DNA of 64,000 bases, taken from the NCBI RefSeq assembly GCF_002483305.1, contig NZ_DLHQ01000056.1, forward strand, positions 1-64,000, given 5' to 3'. Positions 49,986-58,130 of this stretch are shown piece after piece; position 1 is the first letter of the stretch, and the number at the start of each line of letters is the position of its first letter. Below the pieces are notes generated by a model. That model saw only the letters and a program-made list of their open reading frames with translations. It made no database searches and was not told the origin of the DNA. Position numbers and translations under genes: made by a program. The DNA is from Brevundimonas sp. UBA7664. Its GTDB lineage: Bacteria > Pseudomonadota > Alphaproteobacteria > Caulobacterales > Caulobacteraceae.

Positions 49986-51256
49986 CCATGCTCCGGCCGG
50001 ACCGGCGAGCGACGCTCGGCCTGCTGGCCGGGGCGGCCGCGTCCGGTCTGGCGGGCTGCGGGCGGCGCGACGACGGGACGACCCGGCTGTCGTTCTGGGC
50101 CATGGGCAATGAGGCGACCAACGTCCCGCAGATTCTGCCGGAGTTCGAGCGGCTGAATCCCGGCATCACGGTCAACGTCCAGGCCCTGCCGTGGACCGCG
50201 GCGCACCAGAAGCTGCTGACCGCCTATGCCGGGGACTCGCTGCCGGACCTCAGCCAGGTGGGCAACACCTGGGTGTCCGAGATGGCCGCCATCGGCGCCA
50301 TCAGCCCGACGCCCGCCTTCGCCGCCGACCTGCTGACCGACCAGTTCCCGGCCGTGCTGGAGACCAACCGGATCGGCGGCCAGGTCGTCGGCACGCCGTG
50401 GTATGTCGACACCCGGCTGATCTACTATCGCAGCGACCTGCTCGAGCGCGCCGGCTTCGACGCCGTGCCCCAGACCTGGGACGGCTGGAAGACCGCCATG
50501 CACGCCGTCAAGCGGGTGGCGGGGCCGGGGGCCTATGCCGTCCTGCTGCCGGTCAATGAGTTCGAACAACTGCTGACCTTCGGCCTGCAGGGCGCCGAGC
50601 CGCTGCTGCGCGACCGCGACACGCGGGGCAATTTCTCCAGCGCCTCCTTCATCGCCGCCCTGGAGTTCTACAAGAGCCTGTTCGACGAGGGCCTCGCCCC
50701 GGTCGCGTCCTCGACGCAGATCTCCAACGTCTGGACCGAGTTCGAACGCGGCTGGTTCAGCTTCTACTTCTCCGGTCCCTGGACCATCGGCGACTTCAAG
50801 AACCGGCTGAAGCCGACGACGCGGTGGATGACCTCGGGCGTACCGGGACCGGACGGACCGGGGGCCTCCGCGCCGGGCGGGTCGTCGCTGGTGGTCTATC
50901 GCCATTCCCCGCACCAGGAGGCGGCGTGGAAACTGGTGCGCTACCTGTCCGATCCGGCGGTGCAGGCGCGATTCAACGGCATCACCGGCAACCTGCCGGC
51001 GCGCGAGAGCGCCTGGGCCACGCCCGCGGTGGCCGGCGACCCCTATATCGCCGCCTTCAAGGGCCAGTTGGCGCGCGCCAAGGCCGTGCCCAAGGTGCCG
51101 GAGTGGGAGCGGATCGTCACCGAGATGCAGATCGTCGCCGAGCGGATGGTCCGCGGTGAATACACCCCCCGCGCCGCCGCCGCCGAGATCGACCGCCGCG
51201 CCGACCGGCTGCTGGAGAAGCGCCGCTGGATGATCGAACAGGGGAGGGCGGTATGA
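49982..51256 (+). CDS. ABC sugar-binding lipoprotein (family 1 solute-binding protein)
   Basis: Substrate-binding protein of a MalE/UgpB-type importer, 424 residues. The lipobox is LAGC with C26, so it is anchored in the membrane. The family motifs include RLSFWAMGNEATNVPQILPEFE near residue 35 (given in parts as LSFWAMGNE), GTPWYVDTRLIYYRSDLLE and KLVRYLSDPAVQARF. It overlaps both the upstream GH144-like gene and the downstream permease by 4 bp. In context it should bind short beta-glucan oligosaccharides released in the periplasm. Confidence 0.92.
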   Translation: MTMLRPDRRATLGLLAGAAASGLAGCGRRDDGTTRLSFWAMGNEATNVPQILPEFERLNPGITVNVQALPWTAAHQKLLTAYAGDSLPDLSQVGNTWVSEMAAIGAISPTPAFAADLLTDQFPAVLETNRIGGQVVGTPWYVDTRLIYYRSDLLERAGFDAVPQTWDGWKTAMHAVKRVAGPGAYAVLLPVNEFEQLLTFGLQGAEPLLRDRDTRGNFSSASFIAALEFYKSLFDEGLAPVASSTQISNVWTEFERGWFSFYFSGPWTIGDFKNRLKPTTRWMTSGVPGPDGPGASAPGGSSLVVYRHSPHQEAAWKLVRYLSDPAVQARFNGITGNLPARESAWATPAVAGDPYIAAFKGQLARAKAVPKVPEWERIVTEMQIVAERMVRGEYTPRAAAAEIDRRADRLLEKRRWMIEQGRAV

Positions 51257-52191
51257 CCGCGGTTGATGCGACGATCCTCGCCAAACCCGCCCGCAAGGCC
51301 GGCACGCCGCGCTCGCGCGAGCGGGCGGCCTGGGGCTTCGTCGCGCCGTCCCTGATCGCCATCGCCGTCTTCTTCGCCATCCCGGTGTTCTCGGCCCTGC
51401 TGCTCAGCCTGACCGATTTCGACATCTACGCCCTGGCCGACATCGGCAATGTCCGCTTCGTCGGCCTGCAGAACTATGAGCGGCTGCTGGGCAATCCGCT
51501 GTTCTGGACGGCGATGAAGAACACCGGCCTGTTCGCCGTGATCGGCGTGCCGCTGTCGATTGCGACCTCGCTGGCGGCGGCGGTGATCCTCAACGCGCGG
51601 GTGGTGAAGTGGCGGCCCTTGTGGCGGGTGATCTTCTTCGCCCCGTTCGTCACCACCCTCGTGGCCACGGCGGTGCTGTGGAACTATCTGCTGCACACCC
51701 GCTACGGCGTGATCAACTGGGCCATGACCAGCCTGGGCCTGCCCGCCGTCGACTGGCTGGGCGACCCCTCGACCTCGATCCCGGCCATCCTGATGTTCGT
51801 GGTCTGGAAGAGCTTCGGCTACAATATGCTGATCTTCCTGGCGGTGCTGCAGACCGTGCCCGACGACCTCTACGAGGCCGCGCGCATCGACGGGGCCGGC
51901 CCGTGGAAGTCGTTCCTCAATGTGACCCTGCCGGCCATCGCGCCGACCCTGTTGCTGGTCTCGATCATCTCGGTCGCCGGCTTCTTCCAGCTGTTCGCCG
52001 AGCCCTATGTGATGACGCAAGGGGGCCCCGCCCAGTCGACCGTGACGGTGCTCTACTTCATGTATGAAGAGGGCTTCAAATGGTGGAACCTCGGCTCCGC
52101 CAGCGCCGTCGCCTTCATCCTCTTCCTGTGCATCCTGGCGGTCACCCTGGTGCAGCTGGCCGTGGCCAAGCGGATGGGGGCCTACGAATGA
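51253..52191 (+). CDS. ABC sugar transporter permease (MalF type)
   Basis: Inner-membrane permease of 312 residues with about six helices (WGFVAPSLIAIAVFFAIPVF, VIFFAPFVTTLVATAVLW). The cytoplasmic EAA loop EAARIDGAGPWKSFLNVTLP (about 218-237), which docks the ATPase, is intact. It overlaps the binding-protein gene and the second permease by 4 bp. No ATPase gene is in the window, so a shared MsmK/UgpC-type ATPase encoded elsewhere is presumed. Confidence 0.93.
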   Translation: MTAVDATILAKPARKAGTPRSRERAAWGFVAPSLIAIAVFFAIPVFSALLLSLTDFDIYALADIGNVRFVGLQNYERLLGNPLFWTAMKNTGLFAVIGVPLSIATSLAAAVILNARVVKWRPLWRVIFFAPFVTTLVATAVLWNYLLHTRYGVINWAMTSLGLPAVDWLGDPSTSIPAILMFVVWKSFGYNMLIFLAVLQTVPDDLYEAARIDGAGPWKSFLNVTLPAIAPTLLLVSIISVAGFFQLFAEPYVMTQGGPAQSTVTVLYFMYEEGFKWWNLGSASAVAFILFLCILAVTLVQLAVAKRMGAYE

Positions 52192-53012
52192 AGGCCCGGA
52201 CCCTCAACGCGATTTTGCTCAACATCGCCGTGGCGCTGATCGCCCTGGTGGTGATGTTCCCTCTGGCCTGGATGGTGTCGGTCAGCTTCATGTCGACCGG
52301 CGAGGCCGCGGTCTTTCCGCCGCCGCTGCTGCCTGAAAACTGGACGCTGGATCACTACCGCGACCTGTTCGTGACCCAGGGCATGGGGCGGTATCTCTGG
52401 AACAGCTTCGCCCTGGCCTCGCTGGCCACCGGCCTGGCGCTCGTCTTCACCGTGCCGGCCGGCTACGCCTTCGCCAAACTGGCCTTCAAGGGCCGGGACC
52501 GGGTGTTCCAGCTGCTGGTCGCGGCCCTGGTGGTGCCGGCTCAGATCGGCACCCTGCCGCTGTTCCTGATGCTCAAGCACATGGGGCTGGTGAACACCTA
52601 TGCCGGGGCGCTGGTGCCGTGGCTGGCGTCCATCTTCGGCCTGTTCCTGGTGCGCCAGTATGCGCTGAGCATTCCGGACGAGATGCTGGAGGCGGCCCGC
52701 ATCGACGGCGCCTCGGAGGGGCAGATCTTCCGCCGCATCGTCCTGCCGACGCTGCAGCCGATCATCGTGACGCTGGCGCTGTTCGTCTTCCTCGGCAGCT
52801 GGAACGACTTCCTGTGGCCGCTGATCATCCTGACGGACCAGTCCAACTACACCCTGCCGGTCGCATTGGCGGCGCTGGCGCGGGAGCATGTGCAGGATAT
52901 CGAGATGATGATGGCCGGCGCCGTGATCACCGTGGCCCCGGTGCTGATCCTCTTCCTCGCCCTGCAGCGCTACTACATCCGCGGCATGCTGGCCGGGAGC
53001 GTGAAGGGGTAG
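52188..53012 (+). CDS. ABC sugar transporter permease (MalG type)
   Basis: Second permease subunit of 274 residues with about six helices (LNIAVALIALVVMFPLAWM, LLVAALVVPAQIGTLPLFLM). The EAA loop EAARIDGASEGQIFRRIVLP is intact and FLGSWNDFLWPLIIL is typical of MalG. ATG 52188 overlaps the MalF-type stop. A structured repeat (53020-53167) separates it from the downstream glycosidase gene and may attenuate read-through. Confidence 0.93.
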   Translation: MKARTLNAILLNIAVALIALVVMFPLAWMVSVSFMSTGEAAVFPPPLLPENWTLDHYRDLFVTQGMGRYLWNSFALASLATGLALVFTVPAGYAFAKLAFKGRDRVFQLLVAALVVPAQIGTLPLFLMLKHMGLVNTYAGALVPWLASIFGLFLVRQYALSIPDEMLEAARIDGASEGQIFRRIVLPTLQPIIVTLALFVFLGSWNDFLWPLIILTDQSNYTLPVALAALAREHVQDIEMMMAGAVITVAPVLILFLALQRYYIRGMLAGSVKG

Positions 53013-53019
53013 GTCCATT

Positions 53020-53167
53020 CCTCCCCCAACGGGGGAGGGGGACCGCCTGAAAGGCGGTGGAGGGGTGTTTCCGCTCCGCCGGAGTCCGGGGCGGTCGCCT
53101 GATCGCATGCGATCAGGCTCCACCCCTCCACCATGCTTCGCATGGTCCCCCTCCCCTGAAGGGGAGG
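53020..53167. repeat. Compound-hairpin intergenic element B
   Basis: In order: cctccccc-aac-gggggagg (53020-53038), a 7-bp stem (53042-53058), a closing arm ggaggggtg (53059-53067) pairing with cacccctcc (53121-53129), an inner perfect 22-bp palindrome (53097-53118), accatgc-ttc-gcatggt (53130-53146) and cctcccc-tgaa-ggggagg (53150-53167). The order of hairpins equals that of element A. It fills most of the gap between the permease and glycosidase genes. Confidence 0.78.
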
Positions 53168-53185
53168 ACCGATGGAGTCGAGTTG

Positions 53186-56100
53186 ATGCTGTCTGTTCGT
53201 TCGTTGCTGGCCTGTATCGCCGCCCTCGTGCTGCCGTCCGCCGCCCACGCCCAGACCCCGCGCGTCCTCGATCCGTTCGAGACCCTGTCGCCCTGGGCCG
53301 CCGACGCCTCGACGGACGTGTCTTCGACCATCTCCGCCGTCGACGGCCACGACGGCCGGGCCATGCGACTGACCTATGATTTCAACGGCCGGTCCGGCTA
53401 CGCCTTCGCGGCGCGCGCGATCGAACTGGACGTGCCGGACAACTACGAAATCAGCTTCTGGCTGCGCGGCGAAATGCAGCCCAATACGCTCGAGATCAAA
53501 TTCGTCGACGCCTCGGGCGACAACGTCCACTGGCGGCAGATCCGGGGCTTCCAGGCGACGCCGGAGTGGACGCGCTATGTGATCAAGCGGCGCCAGATCG
53601 TCCGCGCCTGGGGGCCGAACCCCGACCATGCGTTCCGCGGCGCCGAGCGGATCGAGTTCGTGGTCACCGCCGGCGAGGGCGGGGCGGGCTGGATCGAGGT
53701 CGATCAGCTGGAGCTGCGCGCACTGCCGCCGGAGCCGTCCGTGCCGCCGCGTCCGCTGGCCAGCGCGACCAGCGAGGACGGGCTGAACCTCGCCGCCCGG
53801 GCGGTGGACGATGACCTCGGCACGGCCTGGCGGTCGGGTGCGGCGGGCCGGCAGAGCCTGACGCTGGACCTCGGTTATGAGCGTGAGTTCGGCGGCGTCA
53901 CCCTGCGCTGGGCCGACCGGATGGCCGCCTCAAGCTACCGGCTGATGGCGTCTTCGGACCGCCAGGACTGGCGCGAACTGGCGGCGGTGGACCGGGGAGA
54001 CGGCGGCGTTGACTGGCTGCGCACGCCCGAGGCCTCGGCGCGCTGGCTGCGGCTCGACCTGCTGGCGCCGCTCGGCGAGGCGGGCGTGGTCGGGCAGGCG
54101 GGGGCCGGTCAGCGGCTGGGGCAGGCGGCGGCCGAGGCCTACGCCCTGACCGAACTGGAGATCGAACCCCTGTCGTTCGGCGAGACGCCGACCAGCTTCA
54201 TCCGCGCCGTGGCGTCGGAAAGCCGCCGGGGCCTGTATCCGCGCGGCTTCCACGGCGAACAGCCCTACTGGACCCTGGTCGGCGTCGACGGCGGCGGCGA
54301 GAGCGGCCTGATGGGCGAGGACGGGGCCATCGAGCTGCGCCGCGGCGGACCGTCAATCGAACCGTTCGTGATCGACAACGGTCGGCTGGTCACCTGGGCG
54401 GATGCGAGCGTCAGCCAGAGACTTCAGGACGGCGACCTGCCGATCCCGACCGTGACCTGGGCCTTCGACGACTGGACCCTGGCGATCACCGCCTTCGCCG
54501 AGGGGACGCCGGAGCAGGCGCAGCTGTACGGACAGTATGTCCTGACCAACCGCTCGAACCGGCCCCGGACGCTGACGCTCGCCCTGATGGCGCGGCCGTT
54601 CCAGGTCAATGGGCCGTCGCAGTTCCTCGCCATCCCGGGCGGGGTCGGACCGATCGAACAGATCGACTGGAACGGCTCGACCCTCGTCCTGAACGACTCG
54701 ATCCGCATCAGCAGCCTCGCCGCGCCAGACGCTTTGGCCATGGCGACGTTCGCGGGCGGGGCAGACCCGCAGAGCCTGCTGGCTGCCGTCGAACGCCGTC
54801 GCGATCCGGGCGAGCGCCATGTGGACTCCGATCGCAGCACGCTCATGGCCGGCACCCTGCTGTACGACGTGACGCTGCAGCCGGGAGAGGCGCGAACCTT
54901 CGGCCTCGTCGCCCGCCTCGCGGGGCCGACCCCGGACCTCGCGCCGGTCGCCGACGTGGCGGAAACGCTCGACTCCGGCCGCGCCCGCGTCGCCGCTGGC
55001 TGGCGTGAAAAGCTTGACCGCTTTGACCTGACCCTGCCGCCCGAGGCGCAGCGGATCGAGGACGTCATGCGGTCCTCCCTCGCCCATATGCTGATGTCGC
55101 GGCAGGGGCCGATCCTGCAGCCGGGCACGCGCTCCTATAACCGCAGCTGGATCCGCGACGGAGCCATGATGGCCGAGGGGCTGAACCGGCTCGGCCACGC
55201 CGAGCTGTCGGCCGACTATCTGCGCTGGTACGCCCCCTATGTGTTCGACAACGGCAAGGTGCCCTGCTGCGTCGACAGCCGCGGGGCCGATCCGGTGCCC
55301 GAGAACGACAGCCACGGCGAGTTCGTCTTCCTCGCCGCCGAGACGTATCGCTACACCGGCGACGCGGCGCTGCTGCGCGAGGTCTGGCCGCAGGTGCAGG
55401 CGGCGATCGGTTACATGGACACGCTGCGCGCCTCGACCCGGACGACCGAATTCCAGACGGCGGACAAGCGCCACCTGTTCGGCCTGCTGCCGCCGACGAT
55501 CAGCCACGAAGGTTATTCGGACCGGCCGGCCTACAGCTACTGGGACGATTTCTGGGGTCTGCTCGGCTACCGCGACGCCGCCTTCATCGCCGATGTGCTG
55601 GGTGATGAGGACGCCGCCGCCCGCATCCGCTCGGCCGAGGCCGAGTTCAAGGCCGATGTCATGGCCTCGATCGAGGCGACGGCGCGGGTCCACGGGATCG
55701 ACTGGATCGCCGGCGCCGCCGACCGCGGCGATTTCGACGCCACCTCGACGACCATCGGCCTGTCGCCGGGCGGCCTGATCGACGACCTGCCGCAGGCCTT
55801 GCTGACGGCCACCTTCGACAAATGGTGGCAGAATTTCACCGCCCGGCAGGAAAACCGGCAGCAGTGGAAGGACTACACACCCTACGAACTGCGCAATGTC
55901 GGGGCGATGGTGCGTCTGGGGCGCCGTGGAGACGCCTTGCGCGCGCTCGATTTCTATTTCGCCGACATGCGCCCCGCCGCCTGGAACGGCTGGGCCGAGG
56001 TGGTCGGCCGCGACGAGCGCGAGCCCCGTTTCATCGGCGACATGCCGCACGCCTGGATCAGCTCGGACTACATCCGCTCGACCCTGGACCTGCTGGTCTA

Positions 56101-56407
56101 TGAGCGCGACCGCGACCATGCGCTGGTGCTGGCGGCGGGGGCGCCGACGGCGTGGCTGGCGGGCGTGGGGGTCGGGGTGACGGGCGTGCGCACGGCCTAT
56201 GGGCCGCTGACCTACAATCTGCGCGAAGACGGCGGCGGCTATGTGCTGACGCTGGACGGCGCGGTGTCACCGCCCGGGGGCTTCGTCCTCCAGTGGCCGA
56301 GGGGCGAGACGCCGCCGGCGACGGTGCGCATCGACGGACGGACGGCCAGTTGGACAGCGTCCGAACTGGCGATCCCGGCGGGCGCGCGAAGGGTCGAGAT
56401 GCGTTGA
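53186..56407 (+). CDS. Large multidomain secreted glycosidase with F5/8 type C domain
   Basis: Exported 1073-residue protein. After the signal peptide (ending ASAAHAQ-like AAHAQ, about 23), residues 25-180 resemble a CIA30/CBM11-like beta-sandwich, about 190-310 an F5/8 type C (discoidin) domain, about 340-620 a beta-sandwich, and about 620-1010 an (alpha/alpha)6 barrel with SYNRSWIRDGAMMAEGLNRL and WSSDY-like AWISSDYIRSTLDLL. The barrel core with WIRDGA resembles GH15/GH37/GH94-clan enzymes; the exact family is not recognised. ATG 53186 has GGAG eight bases upstream; in-frame upstream sequence belongs to the repeat. Probably acts on the same glycan as the GH144-type protein. Confidence 0.82.
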   Translation: MLSVRSLLACIAALVLPSAAHAQTPRVLDPFETLSPWAADASTDVSSTISAVDGHDGRAMRLTYDFNGRSGYAFAARAIELDVPDNYEISFWLRGEMQPNTLEIKFVDASGDNVHWRQIRGFQATPEWTRYVIKRRQIVRAWGPNPDHAFRGAERIEFVVTAGEGGAGWIEVDQLELRALPPEPSVPPRPLASATSEDGLNLAARAVDDDLGTAWRSGAAGRQSLTLDLGYEREFGGVTLRWADRMAASSYRLMASSDRQDWRELAAVDRGDGGVDWLRTPEASARWLRLDLLAPLGEAGVVGQAGAGQRLGQAAAEAYALTELEIEPLSFGETPTSFIRAVASESRRGLYPRGFHGEQPYWTLVGVDGGGESGLMGEDGAIELRRGGPSIEPFVIDNGRLVTWADASVSQRLQDGDLPIPTVTWAFDDWTLAITAFAEGTPEQAQLYGQYVLTNRSNRPRTLTLALMARPFQVNGPSQFLAIPGGVGPIEQIDWNGSTLVLNDSIRISSLAAPDALAMATFAGGADPQSLLAAVERRRDPGERHVDSDRSTLMAGTLLYDVTLQPGEARTFGLVARLAGPTPDLAPVADVAETLDSGRARVAAGWREKLDRFDLTLPPEAQRIEDVMRSSLAHMLMSRQGPILQPGTRSYNRSWIRDGAMMAEGLNRLGHAELSADYLRWYAPYVFDNGKVPCCVDSRGADPVPENDSHGEFVFLAAETYRYTGDAALLREVWPQVQAAIGYMDTLRASTRTTEFQTADKRHLFGLLPPTISHEGYSDRPAYSYWDDFWGLLGYRDAAFIADVLGDEDAAARIRSAEAEFKADVMASIEATARVHGIDWIAGAADRGDFDATSTTIGLSPGGLIDDLPQALLTATFDKWWQNFTARQENRQQWKDYTPYELRNVGAMVRLGRRGDALRALDFYFADMRPAAWNGWAEVVGRDEREPRFIGDMPHAWISSDYIRSTLDLLVYERDRDHALVLAAGAPTAWLAGVGVGVTGVRTAYGPLTYNLREDGGGYVLTLDGAVSPPGGFVLQWPRGETPPATVRIDGRTASWTASELAIPAGARRVEMR

Positions 56408-56459
56408 TCTGACGGATCTGAAACGGCGGCGACCGTGGGTCGCCGCCGCCAGACTGTCT

Positions 56460-56894
56460 TCAAGCCTCAGGCTGGGCCGTGGCGGCCGGTTCGGCCGGCG
56501 CGGCTTCCGCCGCCGCCGGAGCGTTGCAGTACACCAGGCCCTCCAGGAGGTAGTCGCCGGAGATCATGTTGCCGAACATGTCGTAGGCGACCCCGGGCCG
56601 CACCGCGGTGTGGATGGTCTTGCGCAGCGGAGGTCCGCTGCAGATTTCCTCCGCCCGGCGATGGAAGTAGGCGCGGGCGTTGTCGGCGTTTTCCGGCGCC
56701 GAGGGCAGCATGACGCGGATCCTGTGACTGCCGTCCAGATTGAGGGCGTCGGCGTAACCGTAATAGTTGCCGTTCTTCTCATCGATCGGGGCGTACTCCG
56801 AAGAGGCGCAACCACCCGCTGACAGCCCGATGACGGCGAGGAGACCAGCGAGGCCGATCGCACGGATCGGCCTCATCTGCATCCCTGTATTCAT
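56460..56894 (-). CDS. Small lipoprotein of unknown function
   Basis: A 144-residue predicted lipoprotein, lipobox SAGGC with C29 from the first ATG (ATGs at codons 5 and 7 could also serve). The mature part has YGYADALNLDGSHRIRVML, an AEEICSGPPLRKT stretch with a cysteine, and GVAYDMFGNMISGDYLLEGLVYC with a second cysteine, given here in parts as FGNMISGDYLLE. The C terminus is Ala/Pro-rich. It overlaps the stop of the upstream lipoprotein gene by 4 bp (ATGA). No family recognised. Confidence 0.7.
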   Translation of the reverse strand: MNTGMQMRPIRAIGLAGLLAVIGLSAGGCASSEYAPIDEKNGNYYGYADALNLDGSHRIRVMLPSAPENADNARAYFHRRAEEICSGPPLRKTIHTAVRPGVAYDMFGNMISGDYLLEGLVYCNAPAAAEAAPAEPAATAQPEA

Positions 56895-58018
56895 TGAGCG
56901 CCCGCGCGCGAGCGCGCGGCCTGACGCAACGCCGCGATGCGTTCGGTGTGCGCGCGCGCTACGGCGACCGTATTGCCGTAGGTCGCGAAGTCGGCCACGC
57001 CGCCCGGCGACGAGACGTAGGAGCCGGCCATCACCCCGACGCCCATGCGGCGAACGGTGCGGCCGTCGGCCATGGTCTCGACGACCTCGTCCTGGCCCTC
57101 AAGGCTCGGCACGACTGTGCGGTTCAGGTCCAGCACCGCGTAGCGGGCGATGAACGCGTGGGCGTTCTCGACCTCGGCGCGAAGCAGGGCGCCGTTGTCC
57201 TTGATCCATTCACGCGTCAGGAAGATCGCAATCTCGGCCTTGGTCAGGTTGTCGTCGCGGGCCTGTTCCAGTTCGCGCGTCATCGACTTGAAGGCGTCAG
57301 TGCCGTCGGCGGGAAGCGCGCCCGAGGCGTCACGCGCGCTGTCCTCGATCGAGGTGATCAGGCGCTCTTTCAACTCCGGCGTCAGCGGCGGAATGGCGAG
57401 CTGGTTCGAGGTGTAGGTGAAGCTGTTGCGGTAGGTCGGACCGGTCATCTCCGACTTCGGCGGCGAACCCTCGAAGGTGTAGGGCGTCGCATAAGGGATG
57501 GCCGCATTGTTGTAGTCCAGGCTGACGGTGACCTGCAGGGTGCTGGAGTCTTCCGACAGACGGTAGGAAGTGGTGACCTCGACGGCGTCGTTCACGACGC
57601 CCGGCGCGGTGAGTTTCTGGACGGTCGAGACGTCTGACACCGTTACGCCCGGAGCAGGCGCGTTCGGCGCCATCTGATTGCGGAATTGGGCGGCGAGCGA
57701 CGCGTTCAGCGCGTCGACAGGCATGATCTCGGCGATCTCGTCGGCGGCCTTGGTCGCACGCTGTGACGGACCGTAGTTCACGATGGCGTCGATGCCCGCC
57801 GACACCAGCGCGCCGATCAGGCCGAACTGGGCGCCCGCCTGGGCGCTGCTCGAATAGAACCAGCTCTTGGTGACGCCCGTGTTGCTCTCGGCCACGACGA
57901 CCGGAGTCGGCCCCATGGCGGCGATCTGGCTCTCGTTGAGCGGCCGCATGTTCGGCACCGGCGCTGTCGCGCAGGCAGCCAGAGACAGCGCGGCGAGCGC
58001 GCAGGCTACGATTCTCAT
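56891..58018 (-). CDS. Lipoprotein of unknown function, 375 residues
   Basis: Lipoprotein with lipobox SLAAC at C16. A GAQFGLIGALVSAGIDAIV segment near residue 65 is a glycine-zipper-like or membrane-associating helix. The middle part is beta-rich (STLQVTVSLDYNNAAIPYAT) and the C-terminal part helical. It is co-transcribed with the next lipoprotein gene (4-bp overlap), suggesting a two-protein envelope complex. No named family recognised; similar large lipoproteins occur in Caulobacterales. Confidence 0.72.
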   Translation of the reverse strand: MRIVACALAALSLAACATAPVPNMRPLNESQIAAMGPTPVVVAESNTGVTKSWFYSSSAQAGAQFGLIGALVSAGIDAIVNYGPSQRATKAADEIAEIMPVDALNASLAAQFRNQMAPNAPAPGVTVSDVSTVQKLTAPGVVNDAVEVTTSYRLSEDSSTLQVTVSLDYNNAAIPYATPYTFEGSPPKSEMTGPTYRNSFTYTSNQLAIPPLTPELKERLITSIEDSARDASGALPADGTDAFKSMTRELEQARDDNLTKAEIAIFLTREWIKDNGALLRAEVENAHAFIARYAVLDLNRTVVPSLEGQDEVVETMADGRTVRRMGVGVMAGSYVSSPGGVADFATYGNTVAVARAHTERIAALRQAARSRAGAQ

Positions 58019-58130
58019 TGGTATCCCCCCATGCTGTCCCCTCGGACAGCGAATGGCGGGAGGCTATTTCCGGGAAGATATCCAAGTCAACCGCAAGTTA
58101 CGGTATTCGCCGTGAAATTTCGGGTAACGG

